A DNA stretch of 64,000 bases, taken from an uncultured beta proteobacterium. Its GTDB lineage: Bacteria > Pseudomonadota > Gammaproteobacteria > Burkholderiales > Burkholderiaceae. Positions 46,348 through 55,291 of this stretch are shown in pieces. The stretch is from the NCBI GenBank assembly GCA_903944725.1, contig CAJASX010000065.1, positions 1 through 64,000 on the forward strand, in the 5' to 3' direction. Every line of letters starts with the position of its first letter. The stretch's first letter is position 1. A model generated the notes under the pieces. That model did no database searches and was not told the origin of the DNA. It was given only the letters and a program-made list of their open reading frames with translations. The position numbers and the translations under genes are program-made.

Positions 46348-46908
46348 ATGAAATTTTGCAACCGCTGTGGCTCAACTGTGCAATTGCAAATTCCTGCCGA
46401 TGACACGCGTGCCCGTCATGTGTGCACCGTTTGTGAGCACATTCACTATCTCAACCCCCGCAATGTGGTTGGTAGCATTCCAGTTTGGCAGAGGCAAGTA
46501 TTACTCTGCCGCCGAGCGATTGAACCGCGCTTAGGCTTTTGGACCTTACCTGCCGGCTTTTTAGAGCTTGGTGAAAGCACTAGCGCAGGAGCTGCCCGTG
46601 AAACCCTCGAAGAAGCAGGTGCTGAAGTTGATATTGGGCCGCTCTACTCCTTGCTTAATGTGGCCCATGTTGAGCAAGTTCATTTATTTTATTTAGCCCA
46701 AATGCGTAACGCCAATTTTTTAGCAGGCACTGAAAGCTTAGAGGTAGCCCTCTTTGCAGAAGCTGATATACCTTGGTCTGAACTTGCTTTTCCCACTGTC
46801 AAACAAACCCTTGTATGGTTTTTTGCTGATCGTGCCGCAGGCAAACTTGATGCGCACTTCGCATGTAATACGCATAGTCGAGATATCCTGCCGCACGAAA
46901 AAATCTAG
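46348..46908 (+). CDS. Nudix hydrolase with N-terminal zinc ribbon
   Basis: 186 residues. Two CxxC pairs at residues 4-7 (CNRC) and about 27-30 (CTVC) form a zinc ribbon. The Nudix box GX5EX7REXXEEXG is complete in GFLELGESTSAGAARETLEEAG (as GFLELGE, STSAGAA, RETLEEAG). This architecture occurs in a Nudix subgroup acting on ADP-ribose, NADH or FAD-like dinucleotides; the substrate cannot be named from sequence. Confidence 0.9.
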   Translation: MKFCNRCGSTVQLQIPADDTRARHVCTVCEHIHYLNPRNVVGSIPVWQRQVLLCRRAIEPRLGFWTLPAGFLELGESTSAGAARETLEEAGAEVDIGPLYSLLNVAHVEQVHLFYLAQMRNANFLAGTESLEVALFAEADIPWSELAFPTVKQTLVWFFADRAAGKLDAHFACNTHSRDILPHEKI

Positions 46909-46922
46909 GCGATGGCATATCC

Positions 46923-47660
46923 ATGAGCCCCATTCCTTGGCTTGGCATTACCGATGCCTTCCCTGATCCAAGCAGTACCGTCGATCCCGACCCAGATGTA
47001 CCAGGTTTATTTGCGGTCAGCGAACATATTTACCCTGGGCAATTAAGTCAAGCCTATCAGCTTGGTTTATTCCCCTGGTATTCCGATCGGCAGCCCGTTT
47101 TGTGGTGGTCGCCCGACCCCCGTATGGTGCTTAGCCCGCAACAATTCATTGTTAGTAAATCGCTCCATAAAACCTTACGTCTTTTTTACCAGCAACCCAA
47201 TACCCAAATTGAGGTTGATCAACATTTTGATACAGTTTTACGGGCTTGTGCTACGGTACAACGCAAAAATCAAGATGGCACCTGGATAACCCATGAAATT
47301 ATTGAAGCATATACCGCGCTGTATGAAGCTGGGCATGCGCATAGTATTGCGGTCACTAAAAATGGTCAATTAGCTGGCGGTCTGTATTGCGTTAATTTTG
47401 GTGGTATGGTCTATGGCGAGTCGATGTTTAGCCATACCGACAATGCTTCAAAGATTGCCTTGGCAGCCCTTTGTGCATGGTGCTACGATCGGGGGGTGGA
47501 AATAATCGATTGCCAACAGGAAACGCCGCATTTACATTCATTGGGCGCTCGTCCCATTGCGCGCGCCGTATTTCTGCAGCATATCCGTAAGGCCATCCAA
47601 CAAAACCAAACAGCTGGGCCATGGTCATTTGATAAAGCAATTTTGCAGCGCTGGCTATGA
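46923..47660 (+). CDS. aat: Leucyl/phenylalanyl-tRNA--protein transferase
   Basis: 245 residues. Adds Leu or Phe to proteins with N-terminal Arg or Lys, marking them for ClpS-ClpAP. Motifs: [20 protein letters not shown] (as [10 protein letters not shown] and LWWSPDPR), [37 protein letters not shown] and [15 protein letters not shown]. It shares 4 bases with the following bpt gene, so the two are translationally coupled. Confidence 0.96.
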   Translation: MSPIPWLGITDAFPDPSSTVDPDPDVPGLFAVSEHIYPGQLSQAYQLGLFPWYSDRQPVLWWSPDPRMVLSPQQFIVSKSLHKTLRLFYQQPNTQIEVDQHFDTVLRACATVQRKNQDGTWITHEIIEAYTALYEAGHAHSIAVTKNGQLAGGLYCVNFGGMVYGESMFSHTDNASKIALAALCAWCYDRGVEIIDCQQETPHLHSLGARPIARAVFLQHIRKAIQQNQTAGPWSFDKAILQRWL

Positions 47661-48448
47661 CTCAAGTTAACGAACTGCCCTTAACAGCCCTCCAGTTTTA
47701 TGCTACCGCACCTTATCCCTGTAGTTATTTGCCAGCACAAATTGCTCGCTCGCAGGTTGCTACCCCATCCCATGCAATTCATGCTGATTTATATGGTGAA
47801 CTTGTTAATGCAGGGTTTCGTCGTAGTGGTCTGTTTACCTATCGACCTTATTGCGATCAATGCCAAGCCTGTATTGCGACTCGCATTCCAGTCAACCAAT
47901 TTATTCCAAACCGTAGTCAACGCCGCGCTTGGAACAAACATGCAAATTTGCAGATCCAAGTCTTGAATTTAGCCTATCAAGAAGAACATTATCAGCTTTA
48001 TCAGCGCTATCAAAATCAACGCCATGCAGTTGGCGAAATCGATCGGAACGATGAAGATCAGTACCGGCAGTTTTTACTTCAAAGCCGAGTTAACTCACGA
48101 CTAATTGAATTTAGAGATGGCCCCAATGGACAGCATCCAGGTCGCTTGCGGATGGTGAGCATGATTGATATTCTCGAGCAAGGCATTTCTTCGGTATACA
48201 CCTTTTTTGATGCCAACCAGCCGTCAGCTAGCTTTGGTACATATAGTATTTTGTGGCAAATTAACCAAACCCAGCAATTAGGCTTAGCTTATCTTTATTT
48301 AGGATATTACATTCAAGCCAGTGTCAAAATGGCTTATAAAGCCAAATTCCAACCGCTTGAGGGCTTAATTAATGACCAATGGCAAACCTTAGTGCTGCCA
48401 ACTGCATTAGCGCCATCTGAGGTCGTTTCCTCTCCTGCTGGTCAATAA
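47657..48448 (+). CDS. bpt: Aspartate/glutamate leucyltransferase Bpt
   Basis: 263-residue N-degron enzyme that adds leucine to N-terminal Asp or Glu. It resembles eukaryotic arginyltransferase ATE1: [35 protein letters not shown] (in parts: [13 protein letters not shown] and [11 protein letters not shown]) with the essential CxxC-like cysteines, then [12 protein letters not shown], and [12 protein letters not shown] plus [20 protein letters not shown] at the C-terminus. Start codon within the ATGA overlap with aat. Confidence 0.95.
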   Translation: MTQVNELPLTALQFYATAPYPCSYLPAQIARSQVATPSHAIHADLYGELVNAGFRRSGLFTYRPYCDQCQACIATRIPVNQFIPNRSQRRAWNKHANLQIQVLNLAYQEEHYQLYQRYQNQRHAVGEIDRNDEDQYRQFLLQSRVNSRLIEFRDGPNGQHPGRLRMVSMIDILEQGISSVYTFFDANQPSASFGTYSILWQINQTQQLGLAYLYLGYYIQASVKMAYKAKFQPLEGLINDQWQTLVLPTALAPSEVVSSPAGQ

Positions 48449-48457
48449 TGTACTGCC

Positions 48458-49495
48458 ATGATTGACGCCTATTCGCTGTTACGCCCTTGCCTATTTTCTC
48501 TCGATGCTGAGCAAGCTCATCACGTCACCTTAAACAACTTAGATCGTGCCGAACGTTTGGGATTTTTACGTTTTATCATTCCTCCCATTCCCCAAAACCC
48601 ACAAAAGCTGTGCGGTCTAACCTTCCCCAATCCCGTCGGTCTTGCCGCTGGGCTTGATAAAGATGGTCGTCATATTGATGCCTTAGCGCGACTCGGCTTT
48701 GGTTTTTTAGAAATTGGCACCGTTACGCCTCGGGCACAACCGGGAAATCCTAAACCGCGGATGTTCCGCATTACACCAGCTCAAGCTTTAATTAATCGCA
48801 TGGGCTTTAATAATGATGGGGTACTTCCCTGTGTGGGGCGTATTCGACAATCCCATTTTTGGCAAAATGGCGGAATAATAGGTCTTAATATTGGTAAAAA
48901 TGCCAGTACCCCAATTGAACAGGCTGCAGACGACTACCTGAGTGCCATGGCGGCAGTCTATGAGGTTGCCTCCTACATCACCATCAATATTTCTTCGCCA
49001 AATACCCAACATTTGCGTACGCTTCAAGATGAAACCCCATTACGTGAACTACTAATGCGCTTAAGCGAAGCTCGTAAAAGTTTGGCAGATCAATTTGGCT
49101 TTAAACGGCCGCTTTTTTTAAAAATTGCGCCTGATCTCTTGCCAGCAGAAGTAGTCCTAATTGCTAACTTGTTATTGGAATATGACATCGATGCAGTCAT
49201 CGCTAGCAATACGACTACTTTGCGTGATGCAGTTCAAGGCTTAGAGCATGGGGAAGAAATGGGCGGCCTTTCAGGATCCCCTTTGCGCTTGCGCTCCAAT
49301 CAACTGATAGTCGCTCTACAAGCCGAATTGCAGCATCGCATCCCGATCATTGGAGTGGGCGGAATTATGTCGGGTGCTGATGCTAAAGAAAAAATAGTGG
49401 CTGGTGCACAACTTATTCAACTTTATACGGGCCTTATTTACCGCGGCCCAACTTTAATTAAGGAATGTGCAGAAGCCTTAGCTCTGCCGCCCTAA
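48458..49495 (+). CDS. pyrD: Dihydroorotate dehydrogenase (quinone), class 2
   Basis: 345 residues. Membrane-associated FMN enzyme that oxidises dihydroorotate with ubiquinone. FMN site PVGLAAGLDKDGRHIDALARLGFGFLEIGT (in parts: VGLAAGLDKDG and GFGFLEIGTVTPRAQ), catalytic serine in INISSPNTQHLR, and C-terminal phosphate loop GVGGIMSGADAKEKIVAGA. The N-terminal helix pair for membrane contact is present. It lies 9 bases after bpt. Confidence 0.96.
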   Translation: MIDAYSLLRPCLFSLDAEQAHHVTLNNLDRAERLGFLRFIIPPIPQNPQKLCGLTFPNPVGLAAGLDKDGRHIDALARLGFGFLEIGTVTPRAQPGNPKPRMFRITPAQALINRMGFNNDGVLPCVGRIRQSHFWQNGGIIGLNIGKNASTPIEQAADDYLSAMAAVYEVASYITINISSPNTQHLRTLQDETPLRELLMRLSEARKSLADQFGFKRPLFLKIAPDLLPAEVVLIANLLLEYDIDAVIASNTTTLRDAVQGLEHGEEMGGLSGSPLRLRSNQLIVALQAELQHRIPIIGVGGIMSGADAKEKIVAGAQLIQLYTGLIYRGPTLIKECAEALALPP

Positions 49496-49559
49496 AACGA
49501 TATTTTTAAAATTTGATTTCACAATATGCAATTGCCATAAGAATCGCTACAATCAAGGC

Positions 49560-50369
49560 ATGAGCGCCAACAAACTAGCTAAGAAAGCCAAGGCCACTGG
49601 AGAGGTGGGTAAAACAGCCATCCAAGTAGTAGAGCGCATGATGAATTTACTAGATGCCCTAGCCGAACAAGAGGAATCCAGCCCACTCAAAGTGCTAGCA
49701 GAGCAAACTGGTTTGCATTCCTCAACGGCACATCGCATCCTCAACGATTTGATCGCTTGCCGCTTGGTCGAACGCGGCGATGGTGGCACCTACCGCTTGG
49801 GCTTGAAACTTTTAGAGTTGGGCAATCTAGTTAAGGCGCGCTTATCCGTCCGCGAAGCTGCACAAATACCCATGCGCAGCCTCCACAAGCTCACTGGCGA
49901 AACTGTCAATCTTTCCTTGCGTCAAGGCGATGAAATCATCTATGTTGATCGTGCCTATAGCGAGCGTTCAGGTATGCAAGTAGTAAGAGCAATTGGTGGG
50001 CGTGCGCCTTTGCATTTAACCTCAGTAGGCAAACTCTTTTTAGCCAGCGACGAACCTACTCAAGTGCGCGCTTATGCCACTCGTACTGGGTTAGCTGGGC
50101 ATACGCGCAATAGCATTACGGAAGTAAATAGTCTAGAAAGCGAGCTCAGTAAAGCTAAAAATTTAGGTCACGCCCATGACCATGAAGAACTTGAGCTTGG
50201 AGTAAGTTGCTTGGCCGCTGGAATCTTTGATGATAGTGGCAAATTAGTTGCGGGCTTATCTTTAAGCGCCCCCACCGACCGAATGCAAGCAGACTGGCTC
50301 AAAGCCCTCCAAGAAACTGCCATTCAAATTTCAAAGGGATTAGGCTTTAAACCAAAGCCCAAACCATAA
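49560..50369 (+). CDS. IclR-family transcriptional regulator
   Basis: 269 residues. N-terminal winged helix (about 20-85; LKVLAEQTGLHSSTAHRILNDL) and C-terminal effector domain (about 95-260) with VNLSLRQGDEIIYVDRAYS, LHLTSVGKLFLAS and a cysteine in ELGVSCLAAGIFDD. Effector and targets cannot be told. Its start shares no operon with pyrD (64-base gap), and it converges on the PBP7-type gene. Confidence 0.9.
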   Translation: MSANKLAKKAKATGEVGKTAIQVVERMMNLLDALAEQEESSPLKVLAEQTGLHSSTAHRILNDLIACRLVERGDGGTYRLGLKLLELGNLVKARLSVREAAQIPMRSLHKLTGETVNLSLRQGDEIIYVDRAYSERSGMQVVRAIGGRAPLHLTSVGKLFLASDEPTQVRAYATRTGLAGHTRNSITEVNSLESELSKAKNLGHAHDHEELELGVSCLAAGIFDDSGKLVAGLSLSAPTDRMQADWLKALQETAIQISKGLGFKPKPKP

Positions 50370-50437
50370 ATCATATCCGTGCGCTGTGTTAATTAAGACA
50401 ATTTAATTAAGCCGTGTTTAAGAATTTTTTCTAAGAG

Positions 50438-51553
50438 TTACATCAACTGCCGTCCAGTAGGTACTGTACCTACTGGCATTCGCTCAAACCAGTCTCGTAC
50501 CCGCTCAGCATCAGCAAAGCGTGACTGGGTGCCTACTGAATCTAAAAAAACTAACAGTAGAGGCGCGCCATTAACTCGCGCTTGCATCACCAGGCATTTG
50601 CCCGCTGCATTAATGAAACCCGTTTTTTGCAAACCAATTTCCATATTGCCAGTACGCACTAAACGATTGGTATTTAAAAATTTTTGCGGGCGATTATTAA
50701 TGAGTATTGTTTGCTCAGGCCAAGTAGAAAACTCACGAATTAATTTATATTGATAGGCGGCGCTTAGCATGCGCGTCAAATCTTCGGCGCTAGCAACGTT
50801 TTCACTCATTAAACCAGTGGGGTCGGCGTAATAAGAATGGGTCATGCCCAGCTCTTTGGCCTTGCGATTCATTGCTGCTACAAAGGCAGTCATCCCCCCC
50901 GGATAATTGCGGCCAAGAGTATAAGCTGCTCGATTTTCTGATGACATAAGGGCTAAACGTAAAAAATCTTCACGGCTAAAGGCGGCGCCTAAACCAATGC
51001 GTGAATTCTTGTAGCTACGCACGTCATCGGCATTAATCACTAATATTTCATCTAAGGGCAATTTAGAGTCGAGCACCACCATTGCCGTCATTAATTTTGT
51101 AATCGAGGCAATGGGCAAACTCACATTCGGATTTTTTTCGAAAATGACTTCTTTCGTATCTTGATTGACAACTAAAGCCACACTTGATTTCAAACTTAAT
51201 TCATCATGCTGTCCACGTAAACCTAATGCGGTGGCAAACGAAGGGCGAGCAACTTCGGCCACAGTACTGCTTGGTTGACGGGTCACTGTTATCCGCACTC
51301 GCTTTGGTTTCTTGGCAACTACCACCTTGGCAGTAGTTTTTGATGTTACCTTATTATTAGCGGCTGGTACGGCAGCCTGAGTAATCGGTTTTTTATTTTT
51401 TACTGCATTATTAGTTTGTGCAAAAGTGCTATTGCTGCCAATAATTCCCCCAAAAACTATTAAGATTATTAAATAGAGATGGGCATGGGTATATGTCCTC
51501 AGCCAGAAAATACCAGCTGTGTGAATCGATTTGAAGATAAAGTCAAAGCCCAT
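50438..51553 (-). CDS. pbpG: D-alanyl-D-alanine endopeptidase (PBP7/PbpG type)
   Basis: Up to 371 residues. An N-terminal hydrophobic segment (about 25-45, ending TFAQ) is followed by a Lys/Ala/Val-rich stretch and the S11 peptidase domain. Active-site motifs: SITK in PIASITKLMTAMVVLD (about 148-163), SEN in LMSSENRAAYTLG and KTG in GLQKTGFINAAG. Cuts peptidoglycan cross-links in the periplasm. The C-terminal PBP5-like domain is missing, as is normal for PBP7. An internal start nearer the signal peptide is possible. Confidence 0.93.
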   Translation of the reverse strand: MGFDFIFKSIHTAGIFWLRTYTHAHLYLIILIVFGGIIGSNSTFAQTNNAVKNKKPITQAAVPAANNKVTSKTTAKVVVAKKPKRVRITVTRQPSSTVAEVARPSFATALGLRGQHDELSLKSSVALVVNQDTKEVIFEKNPNVSLPIASITKLMTAMVVLDSKLPLDEILVINADDVRSYKNSRIGLGAAFSREDFLRLALMSSENRAAYTLGRNYPGGMTAFVAAMNRKAKELGMTHSYYADPTGLMSENVASAEDLTRMLSAAYQYKLIREFSTWPEQTILINNRPQKFLNTNRLVRTGNMEIGLQKTGFINAAGKCLVMQARVNGAPLLLVFLDSVGTQSRFADAERVRDWFERMPVGTVPTGRQLM

Positions 51554-51646
51554 TAAAACTACTTTCTAAGTATCTGAAGCAGAGAATGATAAATACTTTT
51601 TTGGTGGCATGATCAATTTCTGTAAATTCACAATGCAAAAATACTG

Positions 51647-52522
51647 CTACAACACTATTTCTTTGGTTTTCTGATTGACCAAAAGAACCCCTGCCATGGT
51701 TAAGAGAATGCCAAAAATCATTAGTATTGTGAGTGGCTCATGAAAACCAATCCAAGCCATTACTGCAGTTGTTGGCGGGGTTAAATATAGCAAACTTGTT
51801 ACGCGAGTTGCAGTGCCCTTGCGAATTAATAAAAATAACAAACTCACCGAGCCAATTGAGAGGGGCACAATTGCCCAAATCAAGGCAGTGATGACCTGCC
51901 AATTCCACACCATTTTGCCAGTTTCAAATAAGGCGACAGTAATTGCAGTAAGCGCTGCTGCTACCGCAAATTGAATTAATGATCCAGCCCTTAAATCAAA
52001 GCTGGAGCAAAACTTTTTCTGATACAAGGTGCCAAGCGTAATCGACAATAGAGCACCAAAAATTAAGAGGTAACTGGCTAAAGGCAGGTGTACAAAATTG
52101 GTTTTTTCAAAGACTACAAATGCAACCCCCAAAAATCCTAATGCTAAGCCAAGCCATTGCCGTCGTGAAACATGTTCGGCAATCCATGACGACCACCAAG
52201 CCGTCAATATAGGCTGCAAGCCTACTATAAGCGCTGCTAATCCAGCGCTCATGCCAAACCGAACTGCGCACCAAACACCCAAAAGATAGCCAAATTGCAA
52301 TAAGGCTCCAGCTACCCCAATATGTCCAGCCAAAGACCACTTAGGCCAAACGGGTCGCCAAATAAAACTGAGCATCCCCATTGCCAATAAAACCCCCGCA
52401 AACCGCCACAGCAAAAAGGTTGCGGGCTCAACATAGGGCATACTCAGCCGGGCAATAATGAAACCAGTACTCCAAATCACCACAAAAATGGAGCCCATGA
52501 TCGCTTCAAACGAAAAGCGCAT
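51647..52522 (-). CDS. EamA-family (DMT) transporter
   Basis: 291 residues with ten predicted transmembrane helices in two EamA repeats. N-terminal IMGSIFVVIWSTGFIIARL and MPYVEPATFLLWRF match the family. The second repeat ends with YLTPPTTAVMAWIGFHEPLTILMIFGILL. Probable exporter of a small metabolite or amino acid; the substrate is unknown. Confidence 0.9.
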   Translation of the reverse strand: MRFSFEAIMGSIFVVIWSTGFIIARLSMPYVEPATFLLWRFAGVLLAMGMLSFIWRPVWPKWSLAGHIGVAGALLQFGYLLGVWCAVRFGMSAGLAALIVGLQPILTAWWSSWIAEHVSRRQWLGLALGFLGVAFVVFEKTNFVHLPLASYLLIFGALLSITLGTLYQKKFCSSFDLRAGSLIQFAVAAALTAITVALFETGKMVWNWQVITALIWAIVPLSIGSVSLLFLLIRKGTATRVTSLLYLTPPTTAVMAWIGFHEPLTILMIFGILLTMAGVLLVNQKTKEIVL

Positions 52523-52852
52523 CTGCCTAGTAAATCGCTACTAAGGACAAGAAAAGCAAGGCAAAAAATCGCTTTGAATCAGGGGTAAGAAACAAAATAA
52601 AAGTCATTGGCGCTATTTTAGGCTTAAATATAATTCAGCCTTTTTCTGCTGAATAAGGCTAATAAACCCATTGATTTCCTCACTTTTTATGTTTTTTTTG
52701 ATCTACCGCAAAAAGTAAGGCATTATTTGTTGCATTGCATCATTTTTATTATATAATCACAAAAATAGATGTATAAAAACTAGGGCTAATAGCACAATAG
52801 ACGTAAGCCATCAGCTCTTTTAATTAAAATAAACACCACCTATGGAGAGCAC
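52523..52852. other. 330-base spacer upstream of the phasin gene
   Basis: The spacer between the EamA gene start and the phasin start is AT-rich. It holds the probable phasin promoter (52730-52757) and a ribosome-binding site GGAGAG just before 52853. No small gene or strong hairpin was seen in the first 200 bases. Confidence 0.6.
52730..52757 (+). promoter_or_regulatory. Probable phasin promoter
   Basis: TTGCAT (52730-52735) and a consensus TATAAT (52752-52757) are spaced by 16 bases on the plus strand, about 95 bases before the phasin ATG. The near-consensus form suits a highly expressed granule protein. Confidence 0.55.
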
Positions 52853-53422
52853 ATGAACCTTACACCCGAACAACTTGCAGCAGCTCAAAAAGCAAACCTA
52901 GAAACCTTGAGTGGGCTTACTGGGCAAGCCTTAAAAAGCATTGAGAAACTAGTTGAGCTCAATATGCAAATTGCTAAATCTAGCCTCACCGACAGCTTAG
53001 GCAATGCCAAAAAAGCGCTCGAAATTAAAGATATTCAGCAATTACTGGCACATCAAGCCGAAACTGTAAAACCAATGGCTGAAAAAATTATGGCTTATAG
53101 TCGTCACTTATATGATTTAGCGCATGAGACACACAGCTCGTTTAGCCAGTCTGCTGAAGCAGAAATTCAAGCCAGCCAGAAAAAAATTCAATCGATGGTA
53201 GATGATTGGGCCAAAAGCGCTCCCGCAGGTTCAGAAGCCGCTGTGAATGCGATGAAACAAGCTATTGCCTCAGCAAACACTGTTTTTGAAACTAGCCAAA
53301 AAGCAGTTAAGCATGCCATCGATGTTGCCCAAAATAATTTAAACACCGCTGCAGATAGTGTTATGCAAGCTGCCGACAAAGCAGTGAAGTCAGCTAAAGG
53401 CGGCAAAGTAAGTAAGTATTGA
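52853..53422 (+). CDS. Phasin family protein (polyhydroxyalkanoate granule-associated)
   Basis: 189-residue, largely helical, alanine- and lysine-rich protein. The N-terminal phasin domain is seen as LTPEQLAAAQKANLETLSGL and AFEGIEKLVELNMQ-like sequence (here LKSIEKLVELNMQIAKSSL), and the C-terminus is a repetitive Ala/Lys helix. Phasins coat polyhydroxybutyrate granules and control their size. The gene has its own promoter and a strong terminator, so it is monocistronic. No PHB synthase is in the window. Confidence 0.92.
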   Translation: MNLTPEQLAAAQKANLETLSGLTGQALKSIEKLVELNMQIAKSSLTDSLGNAKKALEIKDIQQLLAHQAETVKPMAEKIMAYSRHLYDLAHETHSSFSQSAEAEIQASQKKIQSMVDDWAKSAPAGSEAAVNAMKQAIASANTVFETSQKAVKHAIDVAQNNLNTAADSVMQAADKAVKSAKGGKVSKY

Positions 53423-53452
53423 TCTTTTATTTGCTTAGGCAAGCAACAACAT

Positions 53453-53480
53453 AAAAGCCCAGTTTTGTCTGGGCTTTTTT
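53453..53480. terminator. Bidirectional terminator between phasin gene and lpdA
   Basis: AAAAGCCCAG - TTTTGT - CTGGGCTTTT forms a 10-bp stem with a 6-base loop, followed by more T on the plus strand. It ends the phasin transcript. On the opposite strand a T-run also follows, so it probably ends the aceE-aceF-lpdA transcript; the stem abuts the lpdA stop codon. Confidence 0.9.
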
Positions 53481-55285
53481 TATTTCTTCCGCTGAGCAGG
53501 TAAATCAGTGCAAGATCCGTGTAGCACTTCCGCAGCCAAGCCAACTGTTTCGCCTAAAGTAGGGTGAGGATGAATCGTTTTACCGATATCAATTGCATCT
53601 GCGCCCAACTCAATAGCAAGACACACTTCACCAATTAAATCGCCCGCATGCGTACCAACAATGCCGCCGCCAATAATGCGGTGGCTTGTGGCATCAAATA
53701 ATAACTTGGTAAAGCCTTCATCGCGCCCATTCGCAATTGCCCTGCCACTAGCAGCCCATGGAAATAAACCTTTTTCATAGGCAATATTTTGTGCTTTGCA
53801 TTGCTCTTCAGTTAAGCCGGCCCAAGCAACTTCAGGATCGGTATAAGCTACCGAAGGAATTTGCTTAGCATCAAAGTATGACTTTTGACCAGCCGCTACT
53901 TCAGCGGCCACATGACCCTCGTGCACCGCTTTATGTGCCAGCATGGGTTGTCCGACCAAGTCGCCAATCGCAAAAATATTGGGCACATTAGTGCGCATTT
54001 GTGCATCAACCGTAATAAAACCGCGCTCGTCAACTTGAACACCAGCTAAACCAGCTTCAATTTTCTTGCCGTTAGGCATACGCCCTACTGCCACCAATAC
54101 TAAGTCGTAACTTTGCGGCGTGGCGGGAGCATGCTCACCCTCAAACGTGACTTCAATTCCGGCTGACTTTGCCTCGGCCTTAGCAGCGCGGGTCTTGAGA
54201 AAAATATTCTCAAAACGTCCTACATTCTGTTTCTCCCAAACTTTTTCTAAATCTCGGTCTGCCCCAGCCATTAAGCCATCTAACATTTCCACAATATCAA
54301 TTTTCGACCCTAATGCGCTATAGACGGTTGCCATTTCTAAGCCAATAATCCCGCCGCCAATCACCAACATGCGCTGAGGAATACTGGTGAGCTGCAAAGC
54401 ACCAGTGCTATCGACAATGCGCGGATCAACGGGTAAAAATGGTAGGTGAACTGGCTGGCTACCAACGGCAATAATGGCTTTTTGAAAACGAATCACTTCA
54501 TGTTCAGCCGTTAAATCTTGCCCATTACCACTAGTTAAATTAACTGTTACATGATTAGCATCAAGAAAGTGCCCCACTCCACGTACAACGGTCACCTTAC
54601 GCGCTTTGGCCATACCAGCTAAACCGCCCGTTAGCTTACCGATCACAGATTCTTTATAAGTGCGTAATTCAGTCAGGTCAATTTCTGGTGCCCCATAACT
54701 CACACCGTGATGAGCAATGGCTTTCACTTCATCCATCACTGCTGCCGTATGCAACAAGGCTTTTGAAGGAATGCAGCCCACATTCAAACAAACGCCACCT
54801 AAAGTAGCGTAACGCTCTACCAAAATCGTCTTCATGCCTAAATCAGCACTACGAAAAGCAGCGCTATAGCCGCCAGGACCAGCTCCCAAAACAAGCACCT
54901 CGCACTCATGGTGAACAGTACCGTTGTATTGGCTAGGCGGTGTAGCTACGGCAAAAGATGCAGATACCACTGACGATGCTGCCAACGATTGAGCAGCTGC
55001 AGGCACCGCTATTGTTGCCGCTGACGCAGTTGCAGTGGCTGCACCACTTACTTCTATCTCACCTATGACTGTGCCTTTGCCAACTTTATCGCCGAGTTTG
55101 ATTGCCAAGCTAATTATTTTTCCGGCTAGCTCGGCGGGCACTTCCATCGTTGCTTTATCCGACTCTAAAACAAATAAGGGCTGTTCTTTTTCAACGATAT
55201 CGCCAACCTTAACCAATACTTCTATTACTGGCACATCATCATAGTCGCCAATATCAGGCACTAATAACGCTTGCTTACTCATCAC
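53480..55285 (-). CDS. lpdA: Dihydrolipoyl dehydrogenase with N-terminal lipoyl domain (E3)
   Basis: 601 residues, longer than the usual 470 because a lipoyl domain precedes the enzyme. The lipoylated lysine lies in LESDKATMEVPAEL at about 43-56. An Ala-rich linker follows (about 83-120), then the flavoprotein: GAGPGGYSAAFRSADLG, redox cysteines in GGVCLNVGCIPSK, NAD loop VIGGGIIGLEMATVYSALG and active-site HPHPTLGE near the end. Reoxidises dihydrolipoamide of pyruvate dehydrogenase. It lies 6 bases after aceF. Confidence 0.96.
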   Translation of the reverse strand: MMSKQALLVPDIGDYDDVPVIEVLVKVGDIVEKEQPLFVLESDKATMEVPAELAGKIISLAIKLGDKVGKGTVIGEIEVSGAATATASAATIAVPAAAQSLAASSVVSASFAVATPPSQYNGTVHHECEVLVLGAGPGGYSAAFRSADLGMKTILVERYATLGGVCLNVGCIPSKALLHTAAVMDEVKAIAHHGVSYGAPEIDLTELRTYKESVIGKLTGGLAGMAKARKVTVVRGVGHFLDANHVTVNLTSGNGQDLTAEHEVIRFQKAIIAVGSQPVHLPFLPVDPRIVDSTGALQLTSIPQRMLVIGGGIIGLEMATVYSALGSKIDIVEMLDGLMAGADRDLEKVWEKQNVGRFENIFLKTRAAKAEAKSAGIEVTFEGEHAPATPQSYDLVLVAVGRMPNGKKIEAGLAGVQVDERGFITVDAQMRTNVPNIFAIGDLVGQPMLAHKAVHEGHVAAEVAAGQKSYFDAKQIPSVAYTDPEVAWAGLTEEQCKAQNIAYEKGLFPWAASGRAIANGRDEGFTKLLFDATSHRIIGGGIVGTHAGDLIGEVCLAIELGADAIDIGKTIHPHPTLGETVGLAAEVLHGSCTDLPAQRKK

Positions 55286-55291
55286 TAATCC

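Noticed and set aside
50389..50411. Direct repeat TTAATTAAG twice, five bases apart, between the IclR and PBP7 genes
   Set aside because: Very AT-rich, short, and in a convergent gap where a regulatory role is unlikely; chance is sufficient.
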